DNA from: Candidatus Acidulodesulfobacterium acidiphilum
GTDB lineage: Bacteria; SZUA-79; Acidulodesulfobacterales; Acidulodesulfobacteraceae
Assembly (NCBI GenBank): GCA_008534395.1
Contig: SHMQ01000025.1
Location: 1-31,834, forward strand
Direction: 5' to 3'
Length of the DNA: 31,834 nucleotides
The notes under the pieces are model-generated. The model did not search any database. It saw only the letters and a list, made by a program, of their open reading frames with translations, and was not told the DNA's origin. This document shows, in pieces, positions 7,964-15,142 of this stretch (its first letter is position 1; every line of letters begins with the position of its first letter). The translations under genes were made by a program, and so were the position numbers.

Positions 7964-8755
7964 TTACGATATTAAATAATTATAGACGTTTTTTAAGTCT
8001 ATAACTGAATAAAATTTCCCTTCTCCATCCTCGAAAACTCCGGAAGTTATGCCGTTAACGTTTTTAAATTTAAAAGACGAACCGGCTATAATGTTTTTAT
8101 TTTTTACGGCTGTTATGTTTTTTATTTCGTTTACCGCCAATCCGAAAAACTTGTCGTTATATACGCACACGACAATATATTTTAAGGGCGTTTTAATGTC
8201 TACGCTTCCGTTTGAAAGCAGGTAAAAATCATAAACCGGCACCATTCTGTTCCTGTATAGAATTATACCGAGATGAGCTGCTTTTTTTGAAAAAATACTA
8301 ACCGGAGTTTTATATTTTATAATCTCGTTAATATTTAAAGCCGGAATGCCGTAAAAAGAACTTCCTGCAATAAACGTAAAATAAGAAACTTCTTTTTCGA
8401 GGTCAAAATAAGGAACGGGCTGAACGCTTTCCGCCTGCATTTGAAAATTGGGCGTCTGCTGAATTGCGGCTGAGTTTAAATCTAATCCTTTTTTTTCTAA
8501 GTTATCCGCAACGGGCGCGGATACTATGCGTATATCGTAGGTTTCGCTTTCAGGCGGAGGATTTAACGCTGGAAATTCCGACTCGACGGTGAGTATTCTG
8601 TCTACGGGATAGGATAATATCTGAGCCGTCTGCTTTTCAGCATCGACGTTTTCGCCGCTTTTTTTATCTAAAAGGTCGTCTATCCACGGAGTAACTATGT
8701 CCGAACCTGCGGCTTTAGCGAATTTTAAATCAAATAAATTATAAGTATTATTCAT
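7964..8755 (-). CDS. parP: ParP-like protein: disordered N-terminus plus CheW-like domain
   Basis: The 263-residue protein has a low-complexity N-terminal region (1-120, with a Pro-rich patch NPPPES) and a C-terminal CheW-like domain (about 122-263). The domain starts EVSYFTFIAGSSFYGIP, has GIILYRNRMVPVYDFYLL in place of the usual GVINLRGxVxPVxDL, and then FFGLAVNEIKNITAV. In Vibrio, ParP has this design: its CheW-like domain inserts into chemotaxis arrays while the remainder binds ParC. The immediately preceding gene is a ParA-type ATPase with a 4-base ATGA overlap, and a true cheW sits just before that, matching the Vibrio set. Function as the ParC-array linker is inferred from architecture and order. 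An auxiliary CheW is the alternative. Confidence 0.7.
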   Translation of the reverse strand: MNNTYNLFDLKFAKAAGSDIVTPWIDDLLDKKSGENVDAEKQTAQILSYPVDRILTVESEFPALNPPPESETYDIRIVSAPVADNLEKKGLDLNSAAIQQTPNFQMQAESVQPVPYFDLEKEVSYFTFIAGSSFYGIPALNINEIIKYKTPVSIFSKKAAHLGIILYRNRMVPVYDFYLLSNGSVDIKTPLKYIVVCVYNDKFFGLAVNEIKNITAVKNKNIIAGSSFKFKNVNGITSGVFEDGEGKFYSVIDLKNVYNYLIS

Positions 8756-9567
8756 ATTTTGCCTTCCTCCCCCGATTCGACGGAACTGTTAAAACCGTCT
8801 ATTATTTCTCTCGCTACGTTAATATAGTCCATAGCGCCTCTTGCATGCACGTCTATATAAGTAAGCGGTTTTCTGAGCATGCTTGCGTCTTTAAATCTGG
8901 TATCGATATTAATTATACTATGAAAATGAGTATTTTTATATTTATTTTTAAAATATTCAAGAGATTTCAAAGATGAATTCGTCCTTTTATCGAACATAGT
9001 AATTAAAAGCCTGTAAGAACATTTATAGTCGAGAGCCTTTTCTATTTTATCTATCGTAGAAAGCAGAAGCTCGACGCCCCTGACCGATAAAAAATCGGAC
9101 ATTACGGGAACGATAATTTCGTCGCATGCCGCTACCGCGCTTATAAGCAATACGCTCAACGCAGGCGAAGAATCTATTAATATATAGTCGTAATTATCGC
9201 AGAAAAACTTTAATTTCTCTTTTAGCCTTAAACCGCCGCCTTTAGAGTTGGAAAGTTCCGCCTCTATTCTCGCGAGATTTATATTGGACGGTATAAGGTC
9301 TAAACAGCCGCCGTTCTTAAGTCTGTATTTGTTTATCAGGACGTCTGCCGGATTTATAGAATCCGACATTATAAGGTTGGCTACGGAATATTCAAGCTTT
9401 TCCGGCTCGACGGCAAGATGGTTCGTAAGACTTGCCTGAGGGTCTAAATCTATCAAAAGTACTCTGTATCCGAAAACGGAAAGAGAGCTTCCAAGCGTAA
9501 TAGTAGTAGTAGTTTTGCCTACTCCTCCCTTCTGGTTTGCGGTTGCAAAGATATACGGAGATTTCAT
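8752..9567 (-). CDS. parC: ParC-like ParA ATPase for chemotaxis-array positioning
   Basis: The 271-residue protein is a ParA/MinD-class ATPase. It has a deviant Walker A KGGVGKTTT at residues 13-21 with the signature Lys, a switch I-like LLIDLDPQASLT (37-48) and a Walker B region YDYILIDSSP. There is no DNA-binding N-terminal extension, so it is a short ParA. No parB or parS-like partner is near. Instead it sits between cheW and a CheW-domain gene inside the chemotaxis operon, as ParC does in Vibrio, where it recruits signalling arrays to the pole. A generic chromosome-partition ParA is less likely given the context. It begins with a clean ATG 5 bases after the cheW stop. Confidence 0.75.
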   Translation of the reverse strand: MKSPYIFATANQKGGVGKTTTTITLGSSLSVFGYRVLLIDLDPQASLTNHLAVEPEKLEYSVANLIMSDSINPADVLINKYRLKNGGCLDLIPSNINLARIEAELSNSKGGGLRLKEKLKFFCDNYDYILIDSSPALSVLLISAVAACDEIIVPVMSDFLSVRGVELLLSTIDKIEKALDYKCSYRLLITMFDKRTNSSLKSLEYFKNKYKNTHFHSIINIDTRFKDASMLRKPLTYIDVHARGAMDYINVAREIIDGFNSSVESGEEGKI

Positions 9568-9572
9568 TTAAA

Positions 9573-10082
9573 TCACTTTATCATGCCTTCTATAAGTTTA
9601 TGCTCTCCAGTCGTAAATATCTTATCTATATCTAAAAGTATTATCAGTCTTTCGTCGAGTTTTCCGACGCCTTTAATATAGTCGGAATCAAGTCCTGCTA
9701 TTAACGGCGGCGGCGGCTGTATGGTCGAAGAGTTAATCCTTAAAACTTCCGACACGCTGTCCACGATTAAACCTATAGTTTTATTCATTATGTTTACTAC
9801 GATAATTCTGGTTTCTTTAGTCGCTTCTTTAATATTAAGATGGAATTTCTTTCTTATATCCACTATAGGTATGACCCTTCCTCTTAAATTGATTACCCCT
9901 TCTACAAAATCGGGAGCTTTTGGAACTTTTGTAATTTCGACTACCCTGTTTATCTCCTGAACTTTTAAAATATCCAGCGCAAATTCTTCGTTGCCTAATT
10001 TAAAAGTAACAAGCTGGACTATTTCGTCCGACGAAGAATGTTCCCCTGCGGAAACTTGGTTTTTTTTATTTTCCGTATCCAT
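9573..10082 (-). CDS. cheW: Chemotaxis coupling protein CheW
   Basis: CheW joins receptors to the CheA kinase in the array. The 169-residue protein has a short polar N-terminus (about 20 residues) and then the complete CheW fold: VQLVTFKLGNEEFALDILKV, EINRVVEITKVPKAPDFVEG, GVINLRGRVIPIVDIRKKF and IGLIVDSVSEVLRI. All canonical positions are intact, unlike the ParP-like gene two genes downstream. It lies between cheB and the parC-like gene, and the 49-base gap to cheB contains a ribosome site (AGGAGG). No receptor gene is present in the window. Confidence 0.96.
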   Translation of the reverse strand: MDTENKKNQVSAGEHSSSDEIVQLVTFKLGNEEFALDILKVQEINRVVEITKVPKAPDFVEGVINLRGRVIPIVDIRKKFHLNIKEATKETRIIVVNIMNKTIGLIVDSVSEVLRINSSTIQPPPPLIAGLDSDYIKGVGKLDERLIILLDIDKIFTTGEHKLIEGMIK

Positions 10083-10131
10083 AAATCCTGTTCCTCCTAA
10101 AATTATATATGTTTATCTATGATATAAATAG

Positions 10132-11217
10132 TCAACACTCCGTCTCTCTAATAATTTGGTCGGATATTTTATATATCGGCAGAATCGAATCGGCAACGCC
10201 GGCATCGACTACGGCTTTCGGCATACCGTAAACGACGCAGGTAGCTTCGTCCTGCGCTATGGTTCTGCCGCCGCTCTCTTTAATTTTTTTCATACCGGCA
10301 AGACCGTCGGAACCCATACCGGTCAATATAACGCCGAGAGCCCTGCCCGGATATAATTTTGCGACCGATTCCATCATTACCGAAACGGACGGTCTGTTTA
10401 TAAGGTCTTCGGGCTCCGTAGAAAGCGAAATTTTATAACCTTCCCTTAAGTCTTTAACTAAAGTCAAATGCTTATCTCCAGGCGACAAATAGGCGTTTCC
10501 GGGTTTAATTATTTCTCCTCCGGATGCTTCTGAAACTTTTATGTGAGATAAAGACGACAGCCTTTCTGCAAAAGAACCCGTAAACGCTTTTGGCATATGC
10601 TGGACGAGAATAATAGGCACCGGAAAATTTCCCGGAATTTTAGGTATAACGTCCTGCAGGGCTTTTGGTCCGCCGGTAGAAGAACCTATCGCTACGATAT
10701 CTATTTTACCGCCGTTTTTGCGGTTACAAGAAGCCTCTATCGATGATCCTTCCTGGTTAATTTTGTTAGCCTTAGGTTCTGCCTCATGTTTTTCGCTTTT
10801 CCTGAAAAAATATTTTTTTGCGGTAATAGCTCTTATTTTAGAAACTAAACCGTCTTTTACTTTTAAAATATTAAGCGATACGTTTGAAAGGTTTTTCGGA
10901 ATATAATCGGCCGCCCCTATATCTAAAGCGTCCAATGTTTCTTTGGCTCCTTCCTCAGTCAACGAACTAAGCATTATGACGGGCAAAGGATGTTTCTCCA
11001 TAATTATCTTAAGCGCGGTAAGTCCGTCCATAACGGGCATTTCTATATCCATAGTAACTATATCGGGTTTTAACTCCTGTATCTGCCGTATTCCTTCCTC
11101 GCCGTTTTTCGCCATTCCTACGACTTTAATATCGTCGACGTCGTCGAAAAAAGAACTTATAGCCCTCCTCATAAAAGGCGAATCGTCGACTATTAAAACC
11201 CTTATAGGTTCAGCCAT
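10132..11217 (-). CDS. cheB: Receptor methylesterase/deamidase CheB
   Basis: CheB removes methyl groups from receptors when phosphorylated by CheA, giving adaptation. The 361-residue protein has an N-terminal receiver domain (Asp11-Asp12, phospho-Asp57 in TMDIEMP, Lys108), a linker of about 35 residues, and a C-terminal esterase domain. The catalytic triad is visible: Ser180 in IGSSTGGP, His207 in LVQHMP and Asp304 in TGMGSDG. Its length and layout are ordinary. The product has a polar end, ETEC. cheR, which does the opposite reaction, is at 14278-15120. GGAGC lies before the ATG. Confidence 0.97.
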   Translation of the reverse strand: MAEPIRVLIVDDSPFMRRAISSFFDDVDDIKVVGMAKNGEEGIRQIQELKPDIVTMDIEMPVMDGLTALKIIMEKHPLPVIMLSSLTEEGAKETLDALDIGAADYIPKNLSNVSLNILKVKDGLVSKIRAITAKKYFFRKSEKHEAEPKANKINQEGSSIEASCNRKNGGKIDIVAIGSSTGGPKALQDVIPKIPGNFPVPIILVQHMPKAFTGSFAERLSSLSHIKVSEASGGEIIKPGNAYLSPGDKHLTLVKDLREGYKISLSTEPEDLINRPSVSVMMESVAKLYPGRALGVILTGMGSDGLAGMKKIKESGGRTIAQDEATCVVYGMPKAVVDAGVADSILPIYKISDQIIRETEC

Positions 11218-11245
11218 AAATTTAAAGCTCCTTTTAAAATAATTT

Positions 11246-11253
11246 TTATCGGT
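11246..11253 (-). promoter_or_regulatory. Possible FliA -10 element upstream of cheB
   Basis: In the 65-base cheA-cheB gap, the minus strand reads ACCGATAA, seven of eight bases of the FliA -10 consensus GCCGATAA. The nearest TAAA lies 13 bases upstream rather than 15, so the -35 match is imperfect. Transcription would start roughly 20 bases before the cheB ATG. It may be chance in an AT-rich gap. Confidence 0.25.
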
Positions 11254-11282
11254 ATAATTTATTTATTTTAACTTAACTTATC

Positions 11283-13373
11283 TTATCTTAAGCTTACGGC
11301 ATCTATCATAGACGCAACGTCGATAATTAAAACTACTTTTCCGTCTCCGGTTATAGTAGCGCCGGAAATACCTTTGTATCCAAGCTGGTAATCTCCTAGT
11401 GATTTAATGACTACTTCCTCCTGTCCGAACAGGTCGTCCACTACTATGCCTATTTTTTTCTCGGCAAGAGCTACTACTACTACATAAATTTCTCTGTCGG
11501 AAGATTTAGCGTTTACGGAAGAAACGGCGCTTTCGCTTACGCCGAATTCTTCTCCGAGCCTCAACAATGAAAGTACCGATTTTCTTAAATTGATGACCTC
11601 GTGCTTATCTATAGTCTGTATTGTCGATTCTTTTATCCTTAAAGTCTCCACTACCGAATTTAAAGGTATCGCAAATACTTCGTCTCCTATGCCTACTATT
11701 AAAGTCTGTATGATTGCGACCGTAAGCGGAAGTTTTAATATTATAGTCGAACCCTGTCCCGGAACTGAATTAATTTCTATAATACCGTTAAGTTTTTGAA
11801 TATTCGTCTTAACGACGTCCATTCCTACCCCTCTTCCGGATATCTCGGTAGCTTTGTCTTTCGTGCTGAAACCGGGAGCAAAAATAAGATTTAAAGCATC
11901 TTTGTCCGAAAGGCTCGCCGCGGTTTTTTCGTCTATTACTCCTTTTTCTACGGCTTTTCTTTTTATTATCGCAGGGTCCATTCCTTTGCCGTCGTCTAAA
12001 ACCGATATAATAATGTAATTGCCCTCATGCTCGGCGCCTAACCTTATAGTTCCTCTTTCGGGCTTCCCGTTTAATTTTCTGGTTTCTTTGTCTTCGACTC
12101 CGTGGTCGACGCTGTTTCTGATTAAATGAACCAACGGATCTCCTATCTCTTCGATGACTGATTTATCAAGTTCGGTTTCTTCGCCTGAAATTAGAAGTTC
12201 TATATCTTTGCCTAGTTCCCTTGAAAGGTCTCTTACCATCCTTGGGAATTTACTGAAAACCTTTTTTACCGGCTGCATTCTAGTTTTCATAACGGCAAGC
12301 TGCAGATCCGTCGTTACAAGATTAAGCCCTGCCACTACCTGCGCAAGGGTGGAAGAGATATCGTCGTCGGCATACTTTATTTCCAGTTTTGAAGATATAT
12401 TAAAAAGCCTGTTTCTTGCAAGAACCAGCTCGCCTACTAAATTCATAACGTTGTCTAATCTTTCTATGTCTACCCTTATAGTCGTTTCTTTAATTTCCGC
12501 GGCCGGAGATGCTGTAGGAACTGCAAAAGCAGGCTTAGCGGCAGCGGCAGAAACCGGTTTCTGCGGGACGGGATTAGATTTAATCTCTTCGGCAGGTTTG
12601 CCGGAAACTTGTTTTTCTTCGGCAGACTGGAAAGCTTTAGCCGACGCCGAAGGATGAGGTATTTCTTCCGCCGAAACTTCCGGCACTGCGGTAACTTTTT
12701 CCGCCGTATGTTCTTCTTCCTCTTTTTCTTTATAAATCTCTTCTAATTCTTCTTTTGAAATAAGATTGTCCTCAAGAAGTATGTCTCCAAGGCTTCTTGG
12801 TTTCTTTTTTCCGGAATCCGGCATTTTATCGGCAGAATCTACGGTCTTGGTTTTTTCTTTATCTGCATCTGCAACCGCTGCATTAGGAACTTCTTTGTCC
12901 TGCGTCTCCGGAGCGGCTATAGCGGTATTAGAATTAGAAACCTCGGCAGACGTTTTTTTTTCGCTTCCGCCGCCGATGCCTTCCGACAATTCGTTAAGTT
13001 TTTTAATAAGTCCTGTATTGCCTTCCGGCGGCTCGCCTTCGCTGCCGGTTTCCGAAACGGTTACTATCATAGACCTTAGGACGTCCATAGTTTTTAAGAG
13101 ATAATCGGTCATTTCGGAAGTAAGGGTTATTTCGCCCTGCCTTAATTTATTAAGAATATTTTCGGCGCTGTGCGCAAGTTCTACTATGTTTTGAAAACCA
13201 AGAAATCCCGCAGAACCTTTAACGGTATGCGCAGCCCTGAATATAGTATTCAAAATTTCTTTATCTTCGGGATTTTTTTCCAATTCTATAAAATTTTCGT
13301 TAAGGCTATCCAGAAGTTCCAGTGCTTCCTGAATAAAGTCGTTTACAATTTCCTGCATCGAATCGTCAATCAT
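11283..13373 (-). CDS. cheA: Chemotaxis histidine kinase CheA
   Basis: CheA is the array kinase that phosphorylates CheY and CheB. The 696-residue protein has, in order: P1 Hpt domain with the phosphorylated His49 in AAHTVKGSAGFLG; a long Ala/Pro/Glu-rich linker (about 135-295); P3 dimerisation helices starting TTIRVDIERLDNVMNLVGEL (297-316); P4 ATPase with N box HLIRNSVDHG (416-425), G1 DDGKGMD (460-466), F box FAPGFST and G2 GRGVGMD (513-519); and a P5 CheW-like domain to the end. No recognisable P2 CheY-binding domain is seen. Instead the linker contains a short island, SLGDILLEDNLISKEELEEI (194-213), discussed in the findings. All catalytic motifs are intact. Confidence 0.97.
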   Translation of the reverse strand: MIDDSMQEIVNDFIQEALELLDSLNENFIELEKNPEDKEILNTIFRAAHTVKGSAGFLGFQNIVELAHSAENILNKLRQGEITLTSEMTDYLLKTMDVLRSMIVTVSETGSEGEPPEGNTGLIKKLNELSEGIGGGSEKKTSAEVSNSNTAIAAPETQDKEVPNAAVADADKEKTKTVDSADKMPDSGKKKPRSLGDILLEDNLISKEELEEIYKEKEEEEHTAEKVTAVPEVSAEEIPHPSASAKAFQSAEEKQVSGKPAEEIKSNPVPQKPVSAAAAKPAFAVPTASPAAEIKETTIRVDIERLDNVMNLVGELVLARNRLFNISSKLEIKYADDDISSTLAQVVAGLNLVTTDLQLAVMKTRMQPVKKVFSKFPRMVRDLSRELGKDIELLISGEETELDKSVIEEIGDPLVHLIRNSVDHGVEDKETRKLNGKPERGTIRLGAEHEGNYIIISVLDDGKGMDPAIIKRKAVEKGVIDEKTAASLSDKDALNLIFAPGFSTKDKATEISGRGVGMDVVKTNIQKLNGIIEINSVPGQGSTIILKLPLTVAIIQTLIVGIGDEVFAIPLNSVVETLRIKESTIQTIDKHEVINLRKSVLSLLRLGEEFGVSESAVSSVNAKSSDREIYVVVVALAEKKIGIVVDDLFGQEEVVIKSLGDYQLGYKGISGATITGDGKVVLIIDVASMIDAVSLR

Positions 13374-13402
13374 TTCGGACCATCCTAAAAAATTAAATAA
13401 AA

Positions 13403-13789
13403 TTAATCCGGGAAAATTTTTGAAATTTTTTCTTGCAATACTTCCGCCGTAAAAGGTTTTACTATATAATTATTAACGCCGGCTTTAACGGCTTCTACGA
13501 CGTTTTCTTTTTTAGCTTCGGCGGTAACCATTAAAAAAGGGAGGTCTTTAGTAGCTTCGTTTGCCCTTACCTGTTTTAATAATTCTATTCCGGTCATTTC
13601 CGGCATATTCCAGTCCGAAATGACGAAATCGTAATTGCCGCCGTCGCCTATTTTGGCAAGAGCCGCCTGCCCGTTTTCGGCTTCGTCGACGTTGGTAAAA
13701 CCTATCTGTTTTAAAATATTTTTTATTATTCTTCTCATAGTCGAAAAATCGTCCACTACGAGAATTCTCATCGATAAATCTAAAGCCAT
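13403..13789 (-). CDS. cheY: Chemotaxis response regulator CheY
   Basis: CheY carries phosphoryl groups from CheA to FliM in the motor switch. The 128-residue receiver is very close to the classical enterobacterial Che[32 protein letters not shown] (phospho-Asp59), [11 protein letters not shown] (Thr89), and [11 protein letters not shown] (Tyr108, Lys111), ending KISKIFPD. The SDWNMP and VTAEAKKEN strings mark it as the motor-binding type rather than a generic receiver. FliM with a matching N-terminal CheY-binding peptide is at 27181-28173. It lies 29 bases before cheA, with the order cheR, second receiver, cheY, cheA, cheB, cheW. M7 is an alternative start. Confidence 0.96.
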   Translation of the reverse strand: MALDLSMRILVVDDFSTMRRIIKNILKQIGFTNVDEAENGQAALAKIGDGGNYDFVISDWNMPEMTGIELLKQVRANEATKDLPFLMVTAEAKKENVVEAVKAGVNNYIVKPFTAEVLQEKISKIFPD

Positions 13790-13808
13790 ATTTAATTATC
13801 CCCTGTTA

Positions 13809-13827
13809 ATACTTCAAAATGAAGTAT
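13809..13827 (-). other. Perfect hairpin in the cheY leader
   Basis: An inverted repeat with 8-base arms (ATACTTCA and TGAAGTAT) and a 3-base loop lies just before the cheY ribosome site (CAGGGGA). Its 3' arm ends 19 bases before the cheY ATG. It is not followed by a U-run, so it is unlikely to be a terminator; it may affect translation or mRNA stability, or bind a protein as DNA. Confidence 0.5.
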
Positions 13828-13850
13828 CTGCCGTTTTATTTTAATAATAT

Positions 13851-13879
13851 ATAATAATAAAAATTTATATCTTAATCAA
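13851..13879 (-). promoter_or_regulatory. Possible sigma-70 type promoter of cheY
   Basis: On the minus strand TTGATT (13879-13874) is separated by 17 bases from TATTAT (13856-13851), a fair match to TTGACA-N17-TATAAT. Transcription would begin near 13844, before the leader hairpin. In such AT-rich DNA, matches of this quality are common, so this is only a candidate. Confidence 0.3.
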
Positions 13880-13897
13880 TATATTATTTAAATATTA

Positions 13898-14260
13898 TTA
13901 TTGATCTTTTACCGCATTTTTGGCGAGGCGTATTATCTCGCTCTCTTTAAAAGGCTTCTGTAAATAAGCAAAACTCCCCTCTATTTCATTTTTACCGGGG
14001 ATATTAGAAGACATAAGTATCACCGGAATCTTTCTAGTATCGTCGTTTTCTTTAAGATTCTTTAACAGCGTTATGCCGTCCATTTGCGGCATATTTAAAT
14101 CCGTAACTATAAGATTAATATCTTCCTTTATAGCTTTTTCCAGCGCTTCAAATCCGTCCTGGGCGGTCTTTACTTTAAACCCCGCCTCTTTAAAAGCTAT
14201 AGACAAAAATTTAGCGACGACTATAGAATCTTCAACGATTAATACGGTATAATTTTTCAT
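13898..14260 (-). CDS. Second single-domain response regulator (CheY-like)
   Basis: This 120-residue protein is a stand-alone receiver with intact phosphorylation residues: Glu10-Asp11 acid pair, phospho-Asp54 in IVTDLNMPQMDG, Ser84 in place of Thr, and Lys102 in YLQKPF. It lacks the SDWNMP and TAEAKKEN strings of the motor CheY next door, and the region before Lys102 is shortened (GSFAYLQKPF). It lies between cheR and cheY with 17-base spacing to cheR. Such extra receivers can act as phosphate sinks or as adaptation regulators. With no CheZ or CheC in the window, a sink role is attractive but unproven. Confidence 0.85.
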   Translation of the reverse strand: MKNYTVLIVEDSIVVAKFLSIAFKEAGFKVKTAQDGFEALEKAIKEDINLIVTDLNMPQMDGITLLKNLKENDDTRKIPVILMSSNIPGKNEIEGSFAYLQKPFKESEIIRLAKNAVKDQ

Positions 14261-14277
14261 AACCCTGCCTCTTTTAC

Positions 14278-15120
14278 TTATTCTTTTTTGTATAGCGGGG
14301 TTTTACCCAACCCAACTAACTTAAACAGGGAAGATATGGAGTGGAGCGACTCCGAATGGCCTAAAAAAAGATATCCTCCTGGTTTTAAACTTTCGTATAT
14401 GTTTTCGATAGTTTTCTTTTTCGATTCCGCATCAAAATATATTATAACATTTCTGCATAAAACGATATCGAAAGACCCAAATTTTTTAACTTCATTGCCG
14501 CTTATAAGATTAACGTTTCCAAAAACCGTCATATTTTTAATTTCATCTTTAATTTCATATTCGTCGTCTCCGGTTTTTTCGAAATATTTGCCGAGAATAG
14601 CCTGCGATGCATTTCTCAGCGTATATCCGTTATATATGCCTTTTTTTGCGGATTCAAGAACTTTTTCGCTGATATCGGTGCCTATTATTTCAAATTTTAT
14701 GCCTGACGAGAAAAAATTTTCTTTAATTAAAATTCCGACGGTATAAGGCTCTTCTCCCGTAGAGCATGCGGCGCTCCAGATTCTTATATTTTTAATAGCG
14801 TTATTTCCCGACGATTGAACTATCTGTTTTAAAACGTCGACGAAAACTTCCAGTTGGGGCATATCCCTAAAAAAACTTGTTTCGTTTGTCGTTACGCTGT
14901 TTAAAAGCTCTTTTATTTCCGCATTTTTAAGAGGCGAAAACTTTAAATAGTTGTAATAATCTTCAAAATTAGAAAGGTTTAAAACCGAAATCCTTTTAGA
15001 CAGTCTAGTTTCCAGCAGATATTTCTTTTGATCGCTAAAAAATATGCCGGATATATCGTAAATCATATCCTTCAGCTTTTTAAAAACGTCGTCGGATAAA
15101 TTTAAATTAGAATATTCCAT
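14278..15120 (-). CDS. cheR: Receptor methyltransferase CheR
   Basis: CheR methylates receptor glutamates using S-adenosylmethionine, opposing CheB. The 280-residue protein has the N-terminal helical domain, the conserved VTTNETSFFRD (76-86), the SAM-binding IWSAACSTGEEPYTVGI (114-130), the acidic strand end IIGTDIS (145-151), FDIVLCRNVIIYFD (217-230) and the C-terminal GGYLFLGHSESL. Every expected motif is intact and length is typical. It is the first strictly chemotactic gene after the HEAT-repeat gene in transcription order (22-base gap). No pentapeptide-tethering or TPR extension is present. Confidence 0.97.
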   Translation of the reverse strand: MEYSNLNLSDDVFKKLKDMIYDISGIFFSDQKKYLLETRLSKRISVLNLSNFEDYYNYLKFSPLKNAEIKELLNSVTTNETSFFRDMPQLEVFVDVLKQIVQSSGNNAIKNIRIWSAACSTGEEPYTVGILIKENFFSSGIKFEIIGTDISEKVLESAKKGIYNGYTLRNASQAILGKYFEKTGDDEYEIKDEIKNMTVFGNVNLISGNEVKKFGSFDIVLCRNVIIYFDAESKKKTIENIYESLKPGGYLFLGHSESLHSISSLFKLVGLGKTPLYKKE

Positions 15121-15142
15121 TAAAATTTGGTTTATTTATTAA

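Noticed and set aside
12154-12657. Long plus-strand open frame (167 codons) inside cheA
   Set aside because: It lies wholly antisense to the CheA linker and P3 region, has Ser/Leu-rich shadow composition, and no ribosome site or family motif.
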